Assembly: GCA_024234635.1 (NCBI GenBank)
Contig: JACKNX010000011.1
Location: 86,885-150,884 of the forward strand
Reading direction: 5' to 3'
DNA: 64,000 nucleotides
Source of the DNA: Pseudomonadales bacterium
Lineage (GTDB): Bacteria; Pseudomonadota; Gammaproteobacteria; Pseudomonadales; Azotimanducaceae
The notes below the pieces were generated by a model. That model was not told the DNA's origin, did not search any database, and was given only the letters and a program-made list of their open reading frames with translations. How positions within the stretch are numbered: position 1 is the first letter of the stretch; each line of letters begins with the position of its first letter. Below are positions 51,701 to 60,129 of this stretch, piece after piece. Made by a program: the position numbers and the translations under genes.

Positions 51701-53086
51701 TACCTGTCGCTTCACCGGGTTGCCGGCGTCGGTGAAGTTGTTGAGTTCCTGCAGATCGTCCACGACCAGCGTGCCGGCTGCCTGTTTCAGGCGCATGAGG
51801 TTGTTCACGTAGCTGTAGCGCGCATCCGCATATTCGAACTGGGTGCCGTACAAACGTTGTTGCGCCTGCAGTACGTCGACAATGTTGCGGGTGCCGACTT
51901 CGTAACCCGTCTGCGTTGCATCCAGGGCGGATTCGGACGACTTGATGGCCTTCAGACGGGCTTTTACGCGTACCACGTCGGTGGCGACTGCGCGGAACAG
52001 GTTGCGCGTATCCCGGCTGACGGTAAGACGCTGATCCTGCAACTGTTCGCGGGCCTGTTCAGCGAGTGCGCCGGCTTCGCGGCGTCGCGCGTGGTTGAAC
52101 CCGCCGAGGTACAGTGGCAGCGACAGCTCCAGTGAGTAGGAGGTCGTATCGATTTTGTTGCCGATGAAGGACGGTCCGCCCGTGGAGAAGTGGCTGTGGT
52201 TGATCACACCGTTCAGGGTGGGCAGATGTGCGGCCTGTCGGGCGCGGAGGGTTTTTTCGGCGGCCCTGAGCTGGGCTTCCGCGGCGGCGATGTTCAGGTT
52301 GCTGCCCAGGGCGGAATTGACCCAGTCCTCTTCGTTGCGCGGTGACGGGTCGATGATGGGCAGGGAAGCAGCAAGCCGGTCCAGGGATTCGTGACTCATG
52401 CCGGTGAGCGTGCGCAGGGTTTCGAACTGAATGCCCTGGTCACCATCCGCCTGGATGCGCCGGGCAACGGAATTGTCGTAAGCCGCCTGCGCTTCCAGCA
52501 CATCGGTAATGGCGACCAGCCCCACGTCGAAACGTTGCTGTACCTGCTCGAGCTGGCGTTTTACGGCAGCTTCCTCGGCGACGGTGGAATCCAGCAGATC
52601 CTGCGCGCGCAGTACACTCAGATACGACTGAATGACGCGCACGATGAGGTTCTGTTCAGTAGCGGCGAGCAGGCTGGCGGATTGCTTGACCGTAGCCTTG
52701 GCGCTGCCCACGCCATACCACGCCTCCATGTCCAGGAGCGGCTGGGTAAGTCGGGCCTGCCAGGCATGTTCGTTGAAATTCTGATCGGGCACGTCGACGA
52801 ACTGGCCAAACGTCGGACTCGCGGGATTGGTGTCCTGTATCGGTGGCACCGGAAAGCTGCGTTCATTCCAGGTCGTGGAGGCGCCCGCGGTGATATTGGG
52901 TAGCAGTTGCGAGCGAGCCTGCGGTACGGCCTGCTTGCGGGCCTTGTGGCCGGCCCGTGCCGCGCCCAGCACGGGGTCGTTGTCCAGCGCCGCATCATAG
53001 ATGGTGACCATGTTGTCGGCCTGCGCCAGGCAGGGCAGCAGGAGCAGCGCAAACAGGCCGGCGAGCTTGGAGGCGAAGGGTTTCAC
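51683..53086 (-). CDS. tolC: TolC-family outer membrane channel protein
   Basis: A 467-residue exit duct for type I secretion and tripartite efflux. A signal peptide (LAGLFALLLLPCLAQA) is followed by two repeated halves of helical barrel and beta strands: TIYDAALDNDPVLGAARAGH, QNLIVRVIQSYLSVLRAQD, TGYEVGTRNIVDVLQAQQRL and SYVNNLMRLKQAAG are typical TolC segments. It is divergent from the DUF1249-cpdA-parE operon over 277 bases, the arrangement known in E. coli and Pseudomonas, which supports the tolC name. Partner pumps are not in the window. Confidence 0.94.
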   Translation of the reverse strand: MKPFASKLAGLFALLLLPCLAQADNMVTIYDAALDNDPVLGAARAGHKARKQAVPQARSQLLPNITAGASTTWNERSFPVPPIQDTNPASPTFGQFVDVPDQNFNEHAWQARLTQPLLDMEAWYGVGSAKATVKQSASLLAATEQNLIVRVIQSYLSVLRAQDLLDSTVAEEAAVKRQLEQVQQRFDVGLVAITDVLEAQAAYDNSVARRIQADGDQGIQFETLRTLTGMSHESLDRLAASLPIIDPSPRNEEDWVNSALGSNLNIAAAEAQLRAAEKTLRARQAAHLPTLNGVINHSHFSTGGPSFIGNKIDTTSYSLELSLPLYLGGFNHARRREAGALAEQAREQLQDQRLTVSRDTRNLFRAVATDVVRVKARLKAIKSSESALDATQTGYEVGTRNIVDVLQAQQRLYGTQFEYADARYSYVNNLMRLKQAAGTLVVDDLQELNNFTDAGNPVKRQVLLSNQ

Positions 53087-53281
53087 GTACGCTGAAATCC
53101 ACTGTCAGGGTATGTGCAGTCTATCAGAGCGCCGGGCCGTTGGCGGTGAGCGGCTTGCGCACAACCGTGCGAGATGTGCACCACACCACATTCGCGACGT
53201 CGGTTGATCGGCAGGCGCGGAAGGCGCCCCGGCCCTGGCATGATTTAGCTGCTTCGGGCTGGCGGAGCGGCTGCGAGCGGA

Positions 53282-53290
53282 TGCTATAGT
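53282..53290 (+). promoter_or_regulatory. Extended -10 promoter of the DUF1249-cpdA-parE operon
   Basis: TGCTATAGT is an extended -10 (TGn followed by TATAGT, five of six consensus bases). No -35 consensus is seen 17 bases upstream, which extended -10 promoters tolerate. It would start transcription near 53297, leaving a leader of about 67 bases to the DUF1249 start. Confidence 0.45.
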
Positions 53291-53295
53291 ACGCG

Positions 53296-53338
53296 ACCGC
53301 CGTGCAACCGGCGGTTGGTTCGGCCGGATTCTCCGGCC
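53296..53338 (+). promoter_or_regulatory. Two perfect hairpins in the 5' leader
   Basis: Two perfect hairpins follow the predicted start of transcription. ACCGCCG (53296-53302) pairs with CGGCGGT (53309-53315) around a six-base loop, and GGCCGGA (53322-53328) pairs with TCCGGCC (53332-53338) around TTC. Neither is followed by a T run, so they are not intrinsic terminators; they may stabilise the mRNA or bind protein. The DUF1249 start is 25 bases after the second one. Confidence 0.5.
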
Positions 53339-53363
53339 TGCCGGAAATGCGAGGAACGGGACG

Positions 53364-53813
53364 TTGGCCGACAGGCGTTACAGCATCGATCTGCCCAGAC
53401 ACATGGCCGTGTGCGATGCAAATTTCCTGCGCCTGCAGAAACTGTTCCCGGACATGCGCCATCACGACGCCCGCGAATTCTGCGTAACCCCCGGCACGGT
53501 CGCCCAGGTCGTGCGCATTCACGTGCTCGAACGCGGACCGTATACCACGCTCATCGGGCTTACCCACGTCGCGGCGGAGGGCGTGCTGCCGGAGCCGGTG
53601 TTCAAAGTGCGGGTCTATCATGATGCGCGCAGTGCCGAAGTGGTGGAGTTTCAGCGTCAGAAGCGCTTTGCGGCGGTGTACGCCTATCCCAATCAGCTCA
53701 TGCGTCAGCGCGACGAAAAAGCCCAGGTCAATCTGTTCCTGGGTGAGGTGCTCGCACACTGTCTCAGATTCGGTATTGCCAGCGCGCCCGCGCTGGAGAC
53801 AATGTCCGGCTGA
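53364..53813 (+). CDS. DUF1249 (YqiB-like) protein
   Basis: A 149-residue protein of the DUF1249 family (E. coli YqiB). The segment DLPRHMAVCDANFLRLQKLF and the C-terminal KVRVYHDARSAEVVEFQRQK with YPNQLMRQRDEKAQVNLFLG are characteristic. The start is TTG with GAGGAACGGG upstream. In E. coli and Pseudomonas this gene lies between nudF and cpdA; here the nudF position next to tolC is empty. Its biochemical role is not known. It is followed 31 bases later by cpdA. Confidence 0.88.
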   Translation: MADRRYSIDLPRHMAVCDANFLRLQKLFPDMRHHDAREFCVTPGTVAQVVRIHVLERGPYTTLIGLTHVAAEGVLPEPVFKVRVYHDARSAEVVEFQRQKRFAAVYAYPNQLMRQRDEKAQVNLFLGEVLAHCLRFGIASAPALETMSG

Positions 53814-53844
53814 AATTTACCTTCCGCAAGGACACCGGAACGCC

Positions 53845-54603
53845 ATGCTCGACGTGCTGCACATCACGGATGTGCATCTTTTGCCGGATGCAGGCGCCCG
53901 CCTGGTGAACGTCGATACGCAACGCTGCCTGGAAGCGGTGCTCGATCAGGCGCTGGCGGACGGTCGACCGGATGCACTGGTTGCCACCGGCGACATTGCA
54001 CAGGAAGGCCGCGCGGACGTTTACGCGCGGTTTCTCGACACGGTGCGAAGCCGTTATGACGGTCCACTGCTGTGCACGCCGGGCAATCACGATCTGCTCG
54101 CGCCGATGCGCGATGCCGGCCTGCCCATGCAGGATCTCGAGTTCGACCACTGGCGGATCGTGGCGCTGGACAGTCACGCGGACGAGTCCCTCGCCTCGGT
54201 GGTGCCGGCGGAGAAACTTGCCGAGCTCAGTGCGCGGGTTGGTGATCGTCGCACGCTGCTGGTTACGCATCATCACCTGCTGCCGGTACAGTGTCCCTGG
54301 CTCGACGGAGATCGCATTGCCGGTGCCGACGTGCATGCGTGGCTGGCGGCGTCCACGGCCGTGCGCGCGGTGGTGTTCGGGCATGTACACCAGATTGTGG
54401 AGGCGCGCCTGGGCAATGTGCGCCTCATGGGCTCGCCCAGTACCTGTTTCCAGTTTCTTCCGCGCAGTGCGCGCTTTACGCTGGACACCCTGCCACCGGG
54501 TTTCCGGCGCATTCGACTGTACGACGACGGCAGCATCGTGTCGGCCGTGATCCGGGGCCGGCCGTTTTCCGATCCACCCGCCATTCAGAGTGACCATACA
54601 TAG
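53845..54603 (+). CDS. cpdA: 3',5'-cyclic AMP phosphodiesterase
   Basis: A 252-residue metallophosphoesterase that hydrolyses cAMP and so tunes CRP-dependent regulation. The metal-binding motifs are all present in order: ITDVHLLPD (Asp and His), VATGDIAQEG, CTPGNHD, VTHHHLLP and FGHVHQIVE. The ATG at 53845 begins the family region and has GCAAGGA upstream; a longer frame starts inside the DUF1249 gene. The stop TAG shares its last base with the GTG of parE, so the two are coupled, in the conserved yqiB-cpdA-parE order (the usual yqiA between cpdA and parE is absent). Confidence 0.94.
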   Translation: MLDVLHITDVHLLPDAGARLVNVDTQRCLEAVLDQALADGRPDALVATGDIAQEGRADVYARFLDTVRSRYDGPLLCTPGNHDLLAPMRDAGLPMQDLEFDHWRIVALDSHADESLASVVPAEKLAELSARVGDRRTLLVTHHHLLPVQCPWLDGDRIAGADVHAWLAASTAVRAVVFGHVHQIVEARLGNVRLMGSPSTCFQFLPRSARFTLDTLPPGFRRIRLYDDGSIVSAVIRGRPFSDPPAIQSDHT

Positions 54604-56498
54604 TGTCAGAAGCCCGCTATTCCGCTGCCTCGTTGCAGGTACTCACCGGCCTGGAGCCGGTTCGCCGCCGTCCCGGCATGTATACCGATACCACGCGTCC
54701 CAATCACCTGGTGCAGGAGGTGGTGGACAACAGCGTGGACGAAGCGCTGGCGGGGTATGCGCACAACATCGATGTACGGCTGTTCAAGGACGGTTCGGTG
54801 GAAGTCATCGACGACGGGCGCGGCATGCCCGTGGACATTCACCCGGAGCACAAGGTCTCGGGCGTGGAGCTCATCCTCACGCGTCTGCATGCCGGCGGCA
54901 AATTCGATAACGAGAACTACCGCTTCTCCGGTGGTCTGCATGGTGTGGGCGTCTCGGTGGTGAATGCGCTCAGCGACAAGCTGCAGGTGGAAGTGAAGCG
55001 TGACGGCGTCATCTACCAGCAGGACTACGCACGGGGCGTGCCGAAGAGCAAGCTGAAGGAAGTCGGCAGCGTCGGCAGGCGCAATACCGGCACGCGGGTG
55101 TGGTTCAAACCCGAAGCGTCGTTCTTCGATTCGCCCAACATCTCGGTCAGCCGGCTCAAACATCTTCTGCGTGCCAAGGCCGTGCTTTGTCCGGGCCTGC
55201 GCGTCAGCCTGTCCATCGAAGGCCGCGAAGAGGAAAACGAGACCTGGCACTACGAGGACGGGCTCGCCGGGTACCTGCGCCGGGCAATGGAAGGGCAGGA
55301 GTGCGTGCTGCCGGAGCCGTTCCAGCATTCGGCATCGGGCAACACCGAAGCGGTCGACTGGGCGATCAACTGGTCGCTCGATGGCGGCGAACTGGTCACG
55401 GAGAGTTACGTCAATCTGATTCCGACGCCGCAGGGCGGCACTCACGTCAACGGTCTTCGCTCCGGCCTCGTCGATGCGCTCAAGGAGTTCTGCGAATTCC
55501 GGGACCTGTTGCCGCGCGGCATCAAGCTGTCCGGTGAAGACCTGTGGGACCAGTGCAGTTACGTGCTCTCGGCCAAGATGGCCGATCCCCAGTTTGCCGG
55601 TCAGACGAAGGAGAAACTGTCCTCGCGCCAGGCAGTGGCGTTCGTGGGCGGAATTGCCAAGGATGCCTTCAGCCTGTGGCTGAACGAACACCCTCAGGAT
55701 GGCGAGAGGCTGGCGGAACTGGCAATCGCCAACGCCCAGCGGCGTGCGCAGGCCGCCAAGAAAGTCGTGCGCAAGAAGATTACCGCCGGACCGGCGTTGC
55801 CCGGCAAGCTGGCGGATTGTTCGGGGCAGGATGCCAGTCGTGCGGAACTGTTCCTGGTGGAAGGTGACTCGGCGGGCGGTAGCGCCAAGCAGGCGCGGGA
55901 TCGCGAGTTCCAGGCAATCATGCCGCTGCGCGGCAAGATCCTGAATACCTGGGAGGTGGATGTCGACCAGGTGCTGGGTTCTCAGGAGGTGCATGACATC
56001 GCGCTGGCCATCGGCGTGGATCCGGGGTCGAAGGATCTCTCCAACCTGCGGTATGACAAGGTGTGCATTCTCGCGGACGCGGACTCGGACGGCGCCCACA
56101 TCGCCACGCTGCTCTGCGCGCTGTTCGTGCGTCACTTCCGGCCGCTGGTGGCGGCGGGACACATATTCATTGCCATGCCGCCGCTGTTTCGCGTGGACGT
56201 GGGCAAGGAGGTCTTCTATGCGCTCGATGAAAGTGAGCGCGACGGCGTGCTCGACCGCATAGCGGCGGAAAAGAAGGGTGGCAAGGTCATCGTGCAGCGG
56301 TTCAAGGGGCTGGGCGAGATGAACCCCATGCAGTTGCGTGAGACGACGATGGACCCCAACACCCGGCGACTGGTTCGTCTCACGCTGGATGGTGGCCAGG
56401 AAACGGATGACATGATGGACATGCTGCTGGCGAAAAAACGCGCCGCCGATCGTCGAGTGTGGCTGGAAACCAAGGGTGATCAGGCGACCATTGCCTGA
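54603..56498 (+). CDS. parE: DNA topoisomerase IV subunit B
   Basis: A 631-residue ATPase subunit of topoisomerase IV, which decatenates daughter chromosomes. The GHKL ATPase domain shows LEPVRRRPGMYTDTTRPNHL, VDNSVDEALAGYA, IDDGRGMPVDIHPEH and GGLHGVGVSVVNALS. The TOPRIM domain holds LVEGDSAGGSAKQARDR and CILADADSDGAH. Length is normal for ParE and shorter than GyrB. The GTG start shares a base with the cpdA stop. parC follows after a repeat-filled gap of 259 bases. Confidence 0.97.
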   Translation: MSEARYSAASLQVLTGLEPVRRRPGMYTDTTRPNHLVQEVVDNSVDEALAGYAHNIDVRLFKDGSVEVIDDGRGMPVDIHPEHKVSGVELILTRLHAGGKFDNENYRFSGGLHGVGVSVVNALSDKLQVEVKRDGVIYQQDYARGVPKSKLKEVGSVGRRNTGTRVWFKPEASFFDSPNISVSRLKHLLRAKAVLCPGLRVSLSIEGREEENETWHYEDGLAGYLRRAMEGQECVLPEPFQHSASGNTEAVDWAINWSLDGGELVTESYVNLIPTPQGGTHVNGLRSGLVDALKEFCEFRDLLPRGIKLSGEDLWDQCSYVLSAKMADPQFAGQTKEKLSSRQAVAFVGGIAKDAFSLWLNEHPQDGERLAELAIANAQRRAQAAKKVVRKKITAGPALPGKLADCSGQDASRAELFLVEGDSAGGSAKQARDREFQAIMPLRGKILNTWEVDVDQVLGSQEVHDIALAIGVDPGSKDLSNLRYDKVCILADADSDGAHIATLLCALFVRHFRPLVAAGHIFIAMPPLFRVDVGKEVFYALDESERDGVLDRIAAEKKGGKVIVQRFKGLGEMNPMQLRETTMDPNTRRLVRLTLDGGQETDDMMDMLLAKKRAADRRVWLETKGDQATIA

Positions 56499-56504
56499 GC
56501 CCGG

Positions 56505-56531
56505 GCAGCCGGCTGCGGATGTCGCCGCAGC
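56505..56531 (+). repeat. Palindrome and hairpin preceding the repeat array
   Basis: GCAGCCGGCTGC (56505-56516) is a perfect 12-base palindrome beginning seven bases after the parE stop. Overlapping it, CTGCGG and CCGCAG (56513-56530) form a six-pair hairpin directly followed by C and GGCGAGG. The same order, hairpin then GGCGAGG, ends each 107-base repeat downstream, so this may be a degenerate or alternative module of the array. Confidence 0.5.
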
Positions 56532-56753
56532 GGCGAGGTTACAAACCCCCGGCCATGGAAGGCCGGGCCCGCGAATCCATGAGGATTCGCGTAAGGGAGC
56601 GGAGCGACCGGTTCCGCCGTAGGGGCAGGATGCCCGTAGGCGAGGTTACAAACCCCCGGCCATGGAAGGCCGGGCCCGCGAATCCGTGAGGATTCGCGTA
56701 AGGGAGCGGAGCGACCGGTTCCGCCGTAAGGGCAGGATGCCCGTAGGCGAGGT
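56532..56753 (+). repeat. Two-copy 107-base structured tandem repeat with partial third copy
   Basis: Copy 1 (56532-56638) and copy 2 (56639-56745) are 107 bases each and differ at only two positions (56579 A versus 56686 G; 56622 G versus 56729 A). A third copy breaks off after GGCGAGGT (56746-56753). Each unit holds CCCGGCC/GGCCGGG, a perfect GCGAATCC/GGATTCGC stem with a four-base loop, and GGGCA/TGCCC. One of the two differences lies in the loop of the second stem. The array fills the parE-parC gap, and its last GCGAGG sits at Shine-Dalgarno distance from the parC ATG. Confidence 0.92.
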
Positions 56754-56757
56754 AAAA

Positions 56758-59001
56758 ATGACAACAGACACGCTCGATCACGAAACACTGCCGCTGCGTA
56801 CCTATACCGAGCGCGCGTACCTCGACTATGCGATGTACGTCATCAACGACAGGGCGCTGCCGCATATCGGTGACGGCCTCAAACCCGTACAGCGACGCAT
56901 CGTGTACGCCATGAGTGAGCTGGGCCTGGACAGCACCGCAAAGTACGCCAAGTCCTCGCGCACAGTCGGCGACGTCCTGGGTAAATTCCATCCGCACGGT
57001 GATTCGGCCTGTTACGAAGCCATGGTCCTCATGGCGCAGCCATTTTCATTCCGGTATCCGCTGGTGGACGGCCAGGGCAACTGGGGATCGCCTGACGACC
57101 CCAAGAGCTTCGCCGCCATGCGGTATACCGAAGCGAAGCTCTCCCGCTACGCGGCGCTGCTGCTGGACGAGATCGATCAGGGTACGGTCGATGAGGTGCC
57201 CAACTTCGATGCGTCGTTCACGGAGCCACGCGTGCTGCCTTCGCAGGTGCCGTTTGTGCTCCTGAACGGCTCGTCCGGTATTGCCGTTGGCATGGCAACC
57301 GACATTCCGCCGCATAACATGGTGGAAGTGGTGAACGCGTGCGTGCATCTGCTGGACAATCCGAAGGCCACGATCGCGGAACTCATGCAGTACATCCGTG
57401 CGCCGGACTTTCCCAGCCAGGCAGAGATCATCACTGGCTCGGCGGACCTGCTCGCCATTTACGAAACCGGTCGCGGCACACTGAAATCGCGGGCGAAGTA
57501 CACGCGCGAAAATGGTGACATCGTCATCACCGCCTTGCCGTATCAGTCCTCGCCCGCGAAGGTGCTGGAACAGATCGCGGCGCAGATGCAGCAGAAGAAG
57601 CTGCCGATGCTGAACGATCTGAGAGACGAGTCCGACCACGAAAATCCCACGCGTCTGGTGTTGGTGCCGCGCTCCAACCGCATCGACGTGGACCGGTTGA
57701 TGAGCCATCTCTTCGCCACCACCGATCTCGAGCGCACGCACCGCGTCAACCTCAACATGATCGGCCTGGATCAACGGCCGCAGACCAAGACACTGCTGGA
57801 TATTCTCAGGGAGTGGCTGAGCTTCCGACAGGATACGGTTACCCGACGGCTGCGTTTCCGGCTGGAGAAGATCAACGATCGGCTGCACATCCTTGAAGGT
57901 CTGCTGATTGCCTTCCTCAATATCGACGAAGTCATTCGTATCATTCGCGAGGAGGACCACCCGCGGAATGCGCTGATGGCCCGCTTCGGGCTGACGGAAA
58001 GACAGGCGAATGCCATTCTGGACATCCGTCTGCGGCAACTCGCCAAGCTGGAAGAAATTCAGATCCGCGGCGAGCGTGACCGGCTGGAAACGGAACGCGC
58101 GGAGCTTGAGAAGATCCTGGGTTCGAAGGCGCGCCTGGTCACGCTGGTGAAGAAGGAACTCCAGGAGGCGGCAAAGAAGTATGGCGACGCCCGGATGTCA
58201 CCGATCGCCGAAACGGTTGTCGAATCCGCCGCGTTCACCGAAGAGGACCTGATTTCCAACGAGCCGGTCACCATCGTGCTGTCGGACAAGGGCTGGGTAC
58301 GTGCCGCCAAAGGGCACGAACTCGATCCGAAAGAGCTCAGCTACCGCTCCGGGGACAGTTTCGCGCAGGCGGCGCGGGGGCGCAGCAATGAACTGTTACT
58401 GTTCCTCGATACCACGGGGCGCAGTTATTCGGTGGCGCCGCACACGCTACCGTCGGCGCGTGGGCAGGGTGAACCGCTGACCGGGCGTCTCAAGCCACCG
58501 GAGGCGGCCCGCTTCATCGGTCTGATCATGGGGGCGGCCCGCACACGCGTACTGGTGGCGTCCAATGCCGGATACGGCTTCGTGGGCCGTCTGGAAGACA
58601 TGCTCACCAAGAACCGCACCGGCAAAGCCTATCTGTCGGTGCCGGCGGGTGGCACGGCGCTGCCGCCAGTGCTGATTCCGGACTCCGATGCGGCGGCGAA
58701 TGTTTGCGCCGTGACCAATCAGGGGCGACTCCTCGTGTTTCCGCTGAGCGAGCTGCCGGAACTGCCGCGCGGGAAGGGTAACAAAATACTCAACATCCCC
58801 ACGGCCGATTTCAGGAAAGGCAACGAGTTCCTGCTGGGTGTGCAGGTAGTGGTCGACAGTCAGCACCTCATCGTTCATGCAGGGCAGCGCCACCTGCGGC
58901 TGAAGCGGGGCGACCTCGAACATTACCTTGGCGAGCGGGCCCGACGCGGGCGCGTGCTGCCGCGTGGATTTCAGCGCGTGGATGCGATCGCGGTGGAGTG
59001 A
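56758..59001 (+). CDS. parC: DNA topoisomerase IV subunit A
   Basis: A 747-residue breakage-reunion subunit of topoisomerase IV. The active-site Tyr123 is in AMRYTEAKLSR; the quinolone-determining region reads KFHPHGDSACYEAMV with the Ser and Glu found in susceptible strains. The DNA-gate QRRIVYAMSELGL and C-terminal beta-propeller segments (VLSDKGWVRAAKGH and others) are intact. The ATG at 56758 is used because GCGAGGT precedes it by five bases and the family region starts at LPLRTYTERAYLDYAMYV; an upstream in-frame ATG at 56662 lies inside the repeat. It overlaps the convergent membrane protein gene by 31 bases. Confidence 0.97.
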   Translation: MTTDTLDHETLPLRTYTERAYLDYAMYVINDRALPHIGDGLKPVQRRIVYAMSELGLDSTAKYAKSSRTVGDVLGKFHPHGDSACYEAMVLMAQPFSFRYPLVDGQGNWGSPDDPKSFAAMRYTEAKLSRYAALLLDEIDQGTVDEVPNFDASFTEPRVLPSQVPFVLLNGSSGIAVGMATDIPPHNMVEVVNACVHLLDNPKATIAELMQYIRAPDFPSQAEIITGSADLLAIYETGRGTLKSRAKYTRENGDIVITALPYQSSPAKVLEQIAAQMQQKKLPMLNDLRDESDHENPTRLVLVPRSNRIDVDRLMSHLFATTDLERTHRVNLNMIGLDQRPQTKTLLDILREWLSFRQDTVTRRLRFRLEKINDRLHILEGLLIAFLNIDEVIRIIREEDHPRNALMARFGLTERQANAILDIRLRQLAKLEEIQIRGERDRLETERAELEKILGSKARLVTLVKKELQEAAKKYGDARMSPIAETVVESAAFTEEDLISNEPVTIVLSDKGWVRAAKGHELDPKELSYRSGDSFAQAARGRSNELLLFLDTTGRSYSVAPHTLPSARGQGEPLTGRLKPPEAARFIGLIMGAARTRVLVASNAGYGFVGRLEDMLTKNRTGKAYLSVPAGGTALPPVLIPDSDAAANVCAVTNQGRLLVFPLSELPELPRGKGNKILNIPTADFRKGNEFLLGVQVVVDSQHLIVHAGQRHLRLKRGDLEHYLGERARRGRVLPRGFQRVDAIAVE

Positions 59002-60101
59002 CCGAGCATGACGCTTGCCTGACGACGCATCAGGCTGGCGTGGGGTTCATTGAGGGCATTGATGGTGAATGCAGGCCCCTTGAAGGTATTGATGTCGCCC
59101 AGCATGGGGTGCTCCAGAGTGCCGTAGAGACAACGGTCCTTGTTCTCAAGGGCCGTCATGAACTCGCCACTCGCCACCTGTGTGTCCTCGGGTGTCAGCG
59201 CCGCAAGGAAGGATACGTCCGCGAGCACTTCCGGGCGCACGCCGCGTGTCGGCGACGCCATGACGCGGTGAAGGGCAAAGCGGTATTCCACGTCCGGGTC
59301 GCTTTCGATGAGCATCTCGTTCAGCAACCATGCCGCGCACATCGCCTTGAAGGCGATGTCTGCGTCCTCGTGGAACTCGAGCAGCAGACTGCCACCGCCG
59401 AAGATGCGGGCCTGGCCATCGTAGAGCTGCGCGACAAGTTGTGCCTTGGGCAGTATGCGACTGTGGATTTCGCGCCGCATGTCGCCGCTGAAATGGATCT
59501 GGTTGTAGAAGTTGCCGACCACCAGATACCGTGATTCCAACGCGGGCTCGTCGGCTTCCACTTCCATGTTCACGATGGGCAGCCTGCGGGGCCTGAGGTG
59601 ATTGAGTTCCGCCAGCAGCATCGCAAGAAACGGCGTAAACAGAGTCAGTGCCGCCGTAGCTATGAGCTGATACCGGCTGGGGGCACGGGTAAAGGCGGCA
59701 GCACGCAGACGTACCCGTACTTCGCCGGCAATGCTGTCCGCGACGCGCAGTGTCTGTCGGAACTCCTGGCGGGGCGCAACACGGCTCTGCATGTCGCCAC
59801 TCTCCGCGAGGGGGTGCGAATCGCCGGAATAAAAACCCGCGCCCTGAACGTCCTCGAGCGCCATGAGCCCGTTCGTCAGGGCAAGCAGGTGTACTGCGTC
59901 TGCCTGTACGACATTTTCCAGGCCCTGGTTCGCCAGGGTGGCGGTGAGCAGGTGACCGAATTGCGTGGCTCGCTGGCGCGTGTGGTTGCCGTCGTGCCAG
60001 ATCAGCCAGGTGCCTGCAAGCACCAGCAGTGTGCAGGCAAGGGCCACCCAGCCGGTAACCTGTTGCCGTTTGACGAGGTCTGACCAAAACGCTAGCGTCA
60101 C
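58971..60101 (-). CDS. Membrane protein divergent from serB (AhpA/YtjB/Smp-like by position)
   Basis: A 376-residue protein with a hydrophobic segment near the N-terminus (WVALACTLLVLAGTWLIW), a periplasmic stretch of about 100 residues, a second hydrophobic segment (LIATAALTLFTPFLAMLLAE) and a C-terminal cytoplasmic domain. This layout and the place divergent from serB match the AhpA/YtjB (Smp) proteins of gammaproteobacteria. The GTG at 60101 is chosen because the upstream ATG at 60170 would make the divergent reading frames overlap by 41 bases inside serB; GGAG lies 11 bases before the GTG. The C-terminal part somewhat resembles nucleotide-cyclase-like folds, but without clear catalytic residues. 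Function unknown. Confidence 0.7.
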   Translation of the reverse strand: MTLAFWSDLVKRQQVTGWVALACTLLVLAGTWLIWHDGNHTRQRATQFGHLLTATLANQGLENVVQADAVHLLALTNGLMALEDVQGAGFYSGDSHPLAESGDMQSRVAPRQEFRQTLRVADSIAGEVRVRLRAAAFTRAPSRYQLIATAALTLFTPFLAMLLAELNHLRPRRLPIVNMEVEADEPALESRYLVVGNFYNQIHFSGDMRREIHSRILPKAQLVAQLYDGQARIFGGGSLLLEFHEDADIAFKAMCAAWLLNEMLIESDPDVEYRFALHRVMASPTRGVRPEVLADVSFLAALTPEDTQVASGEFMTALENKDRCLYGTLEHPMLGDINTFKGPAFTINALNEPHASLMRRQASVMLGHSTAIASTR

Positions 60102-60129
60102 CGCGCTTGTGACTCCGGAAAGGTTGTAG

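Noticed and set aside
56662..56757. Upstream ATG giving parC 32 extra N-terminal residues
   Set aside because: The extension is translated repeat DNA rich in Arg; ParC begins at the ATG at 56758, which has a good ribosome-binding sequence.
56505..56760. CRISPR array between parE and parC
   Set aside because: The repeat is 107 bases, directly tandem, without unique spacers and with internal stems; this is not CRISPR structure.
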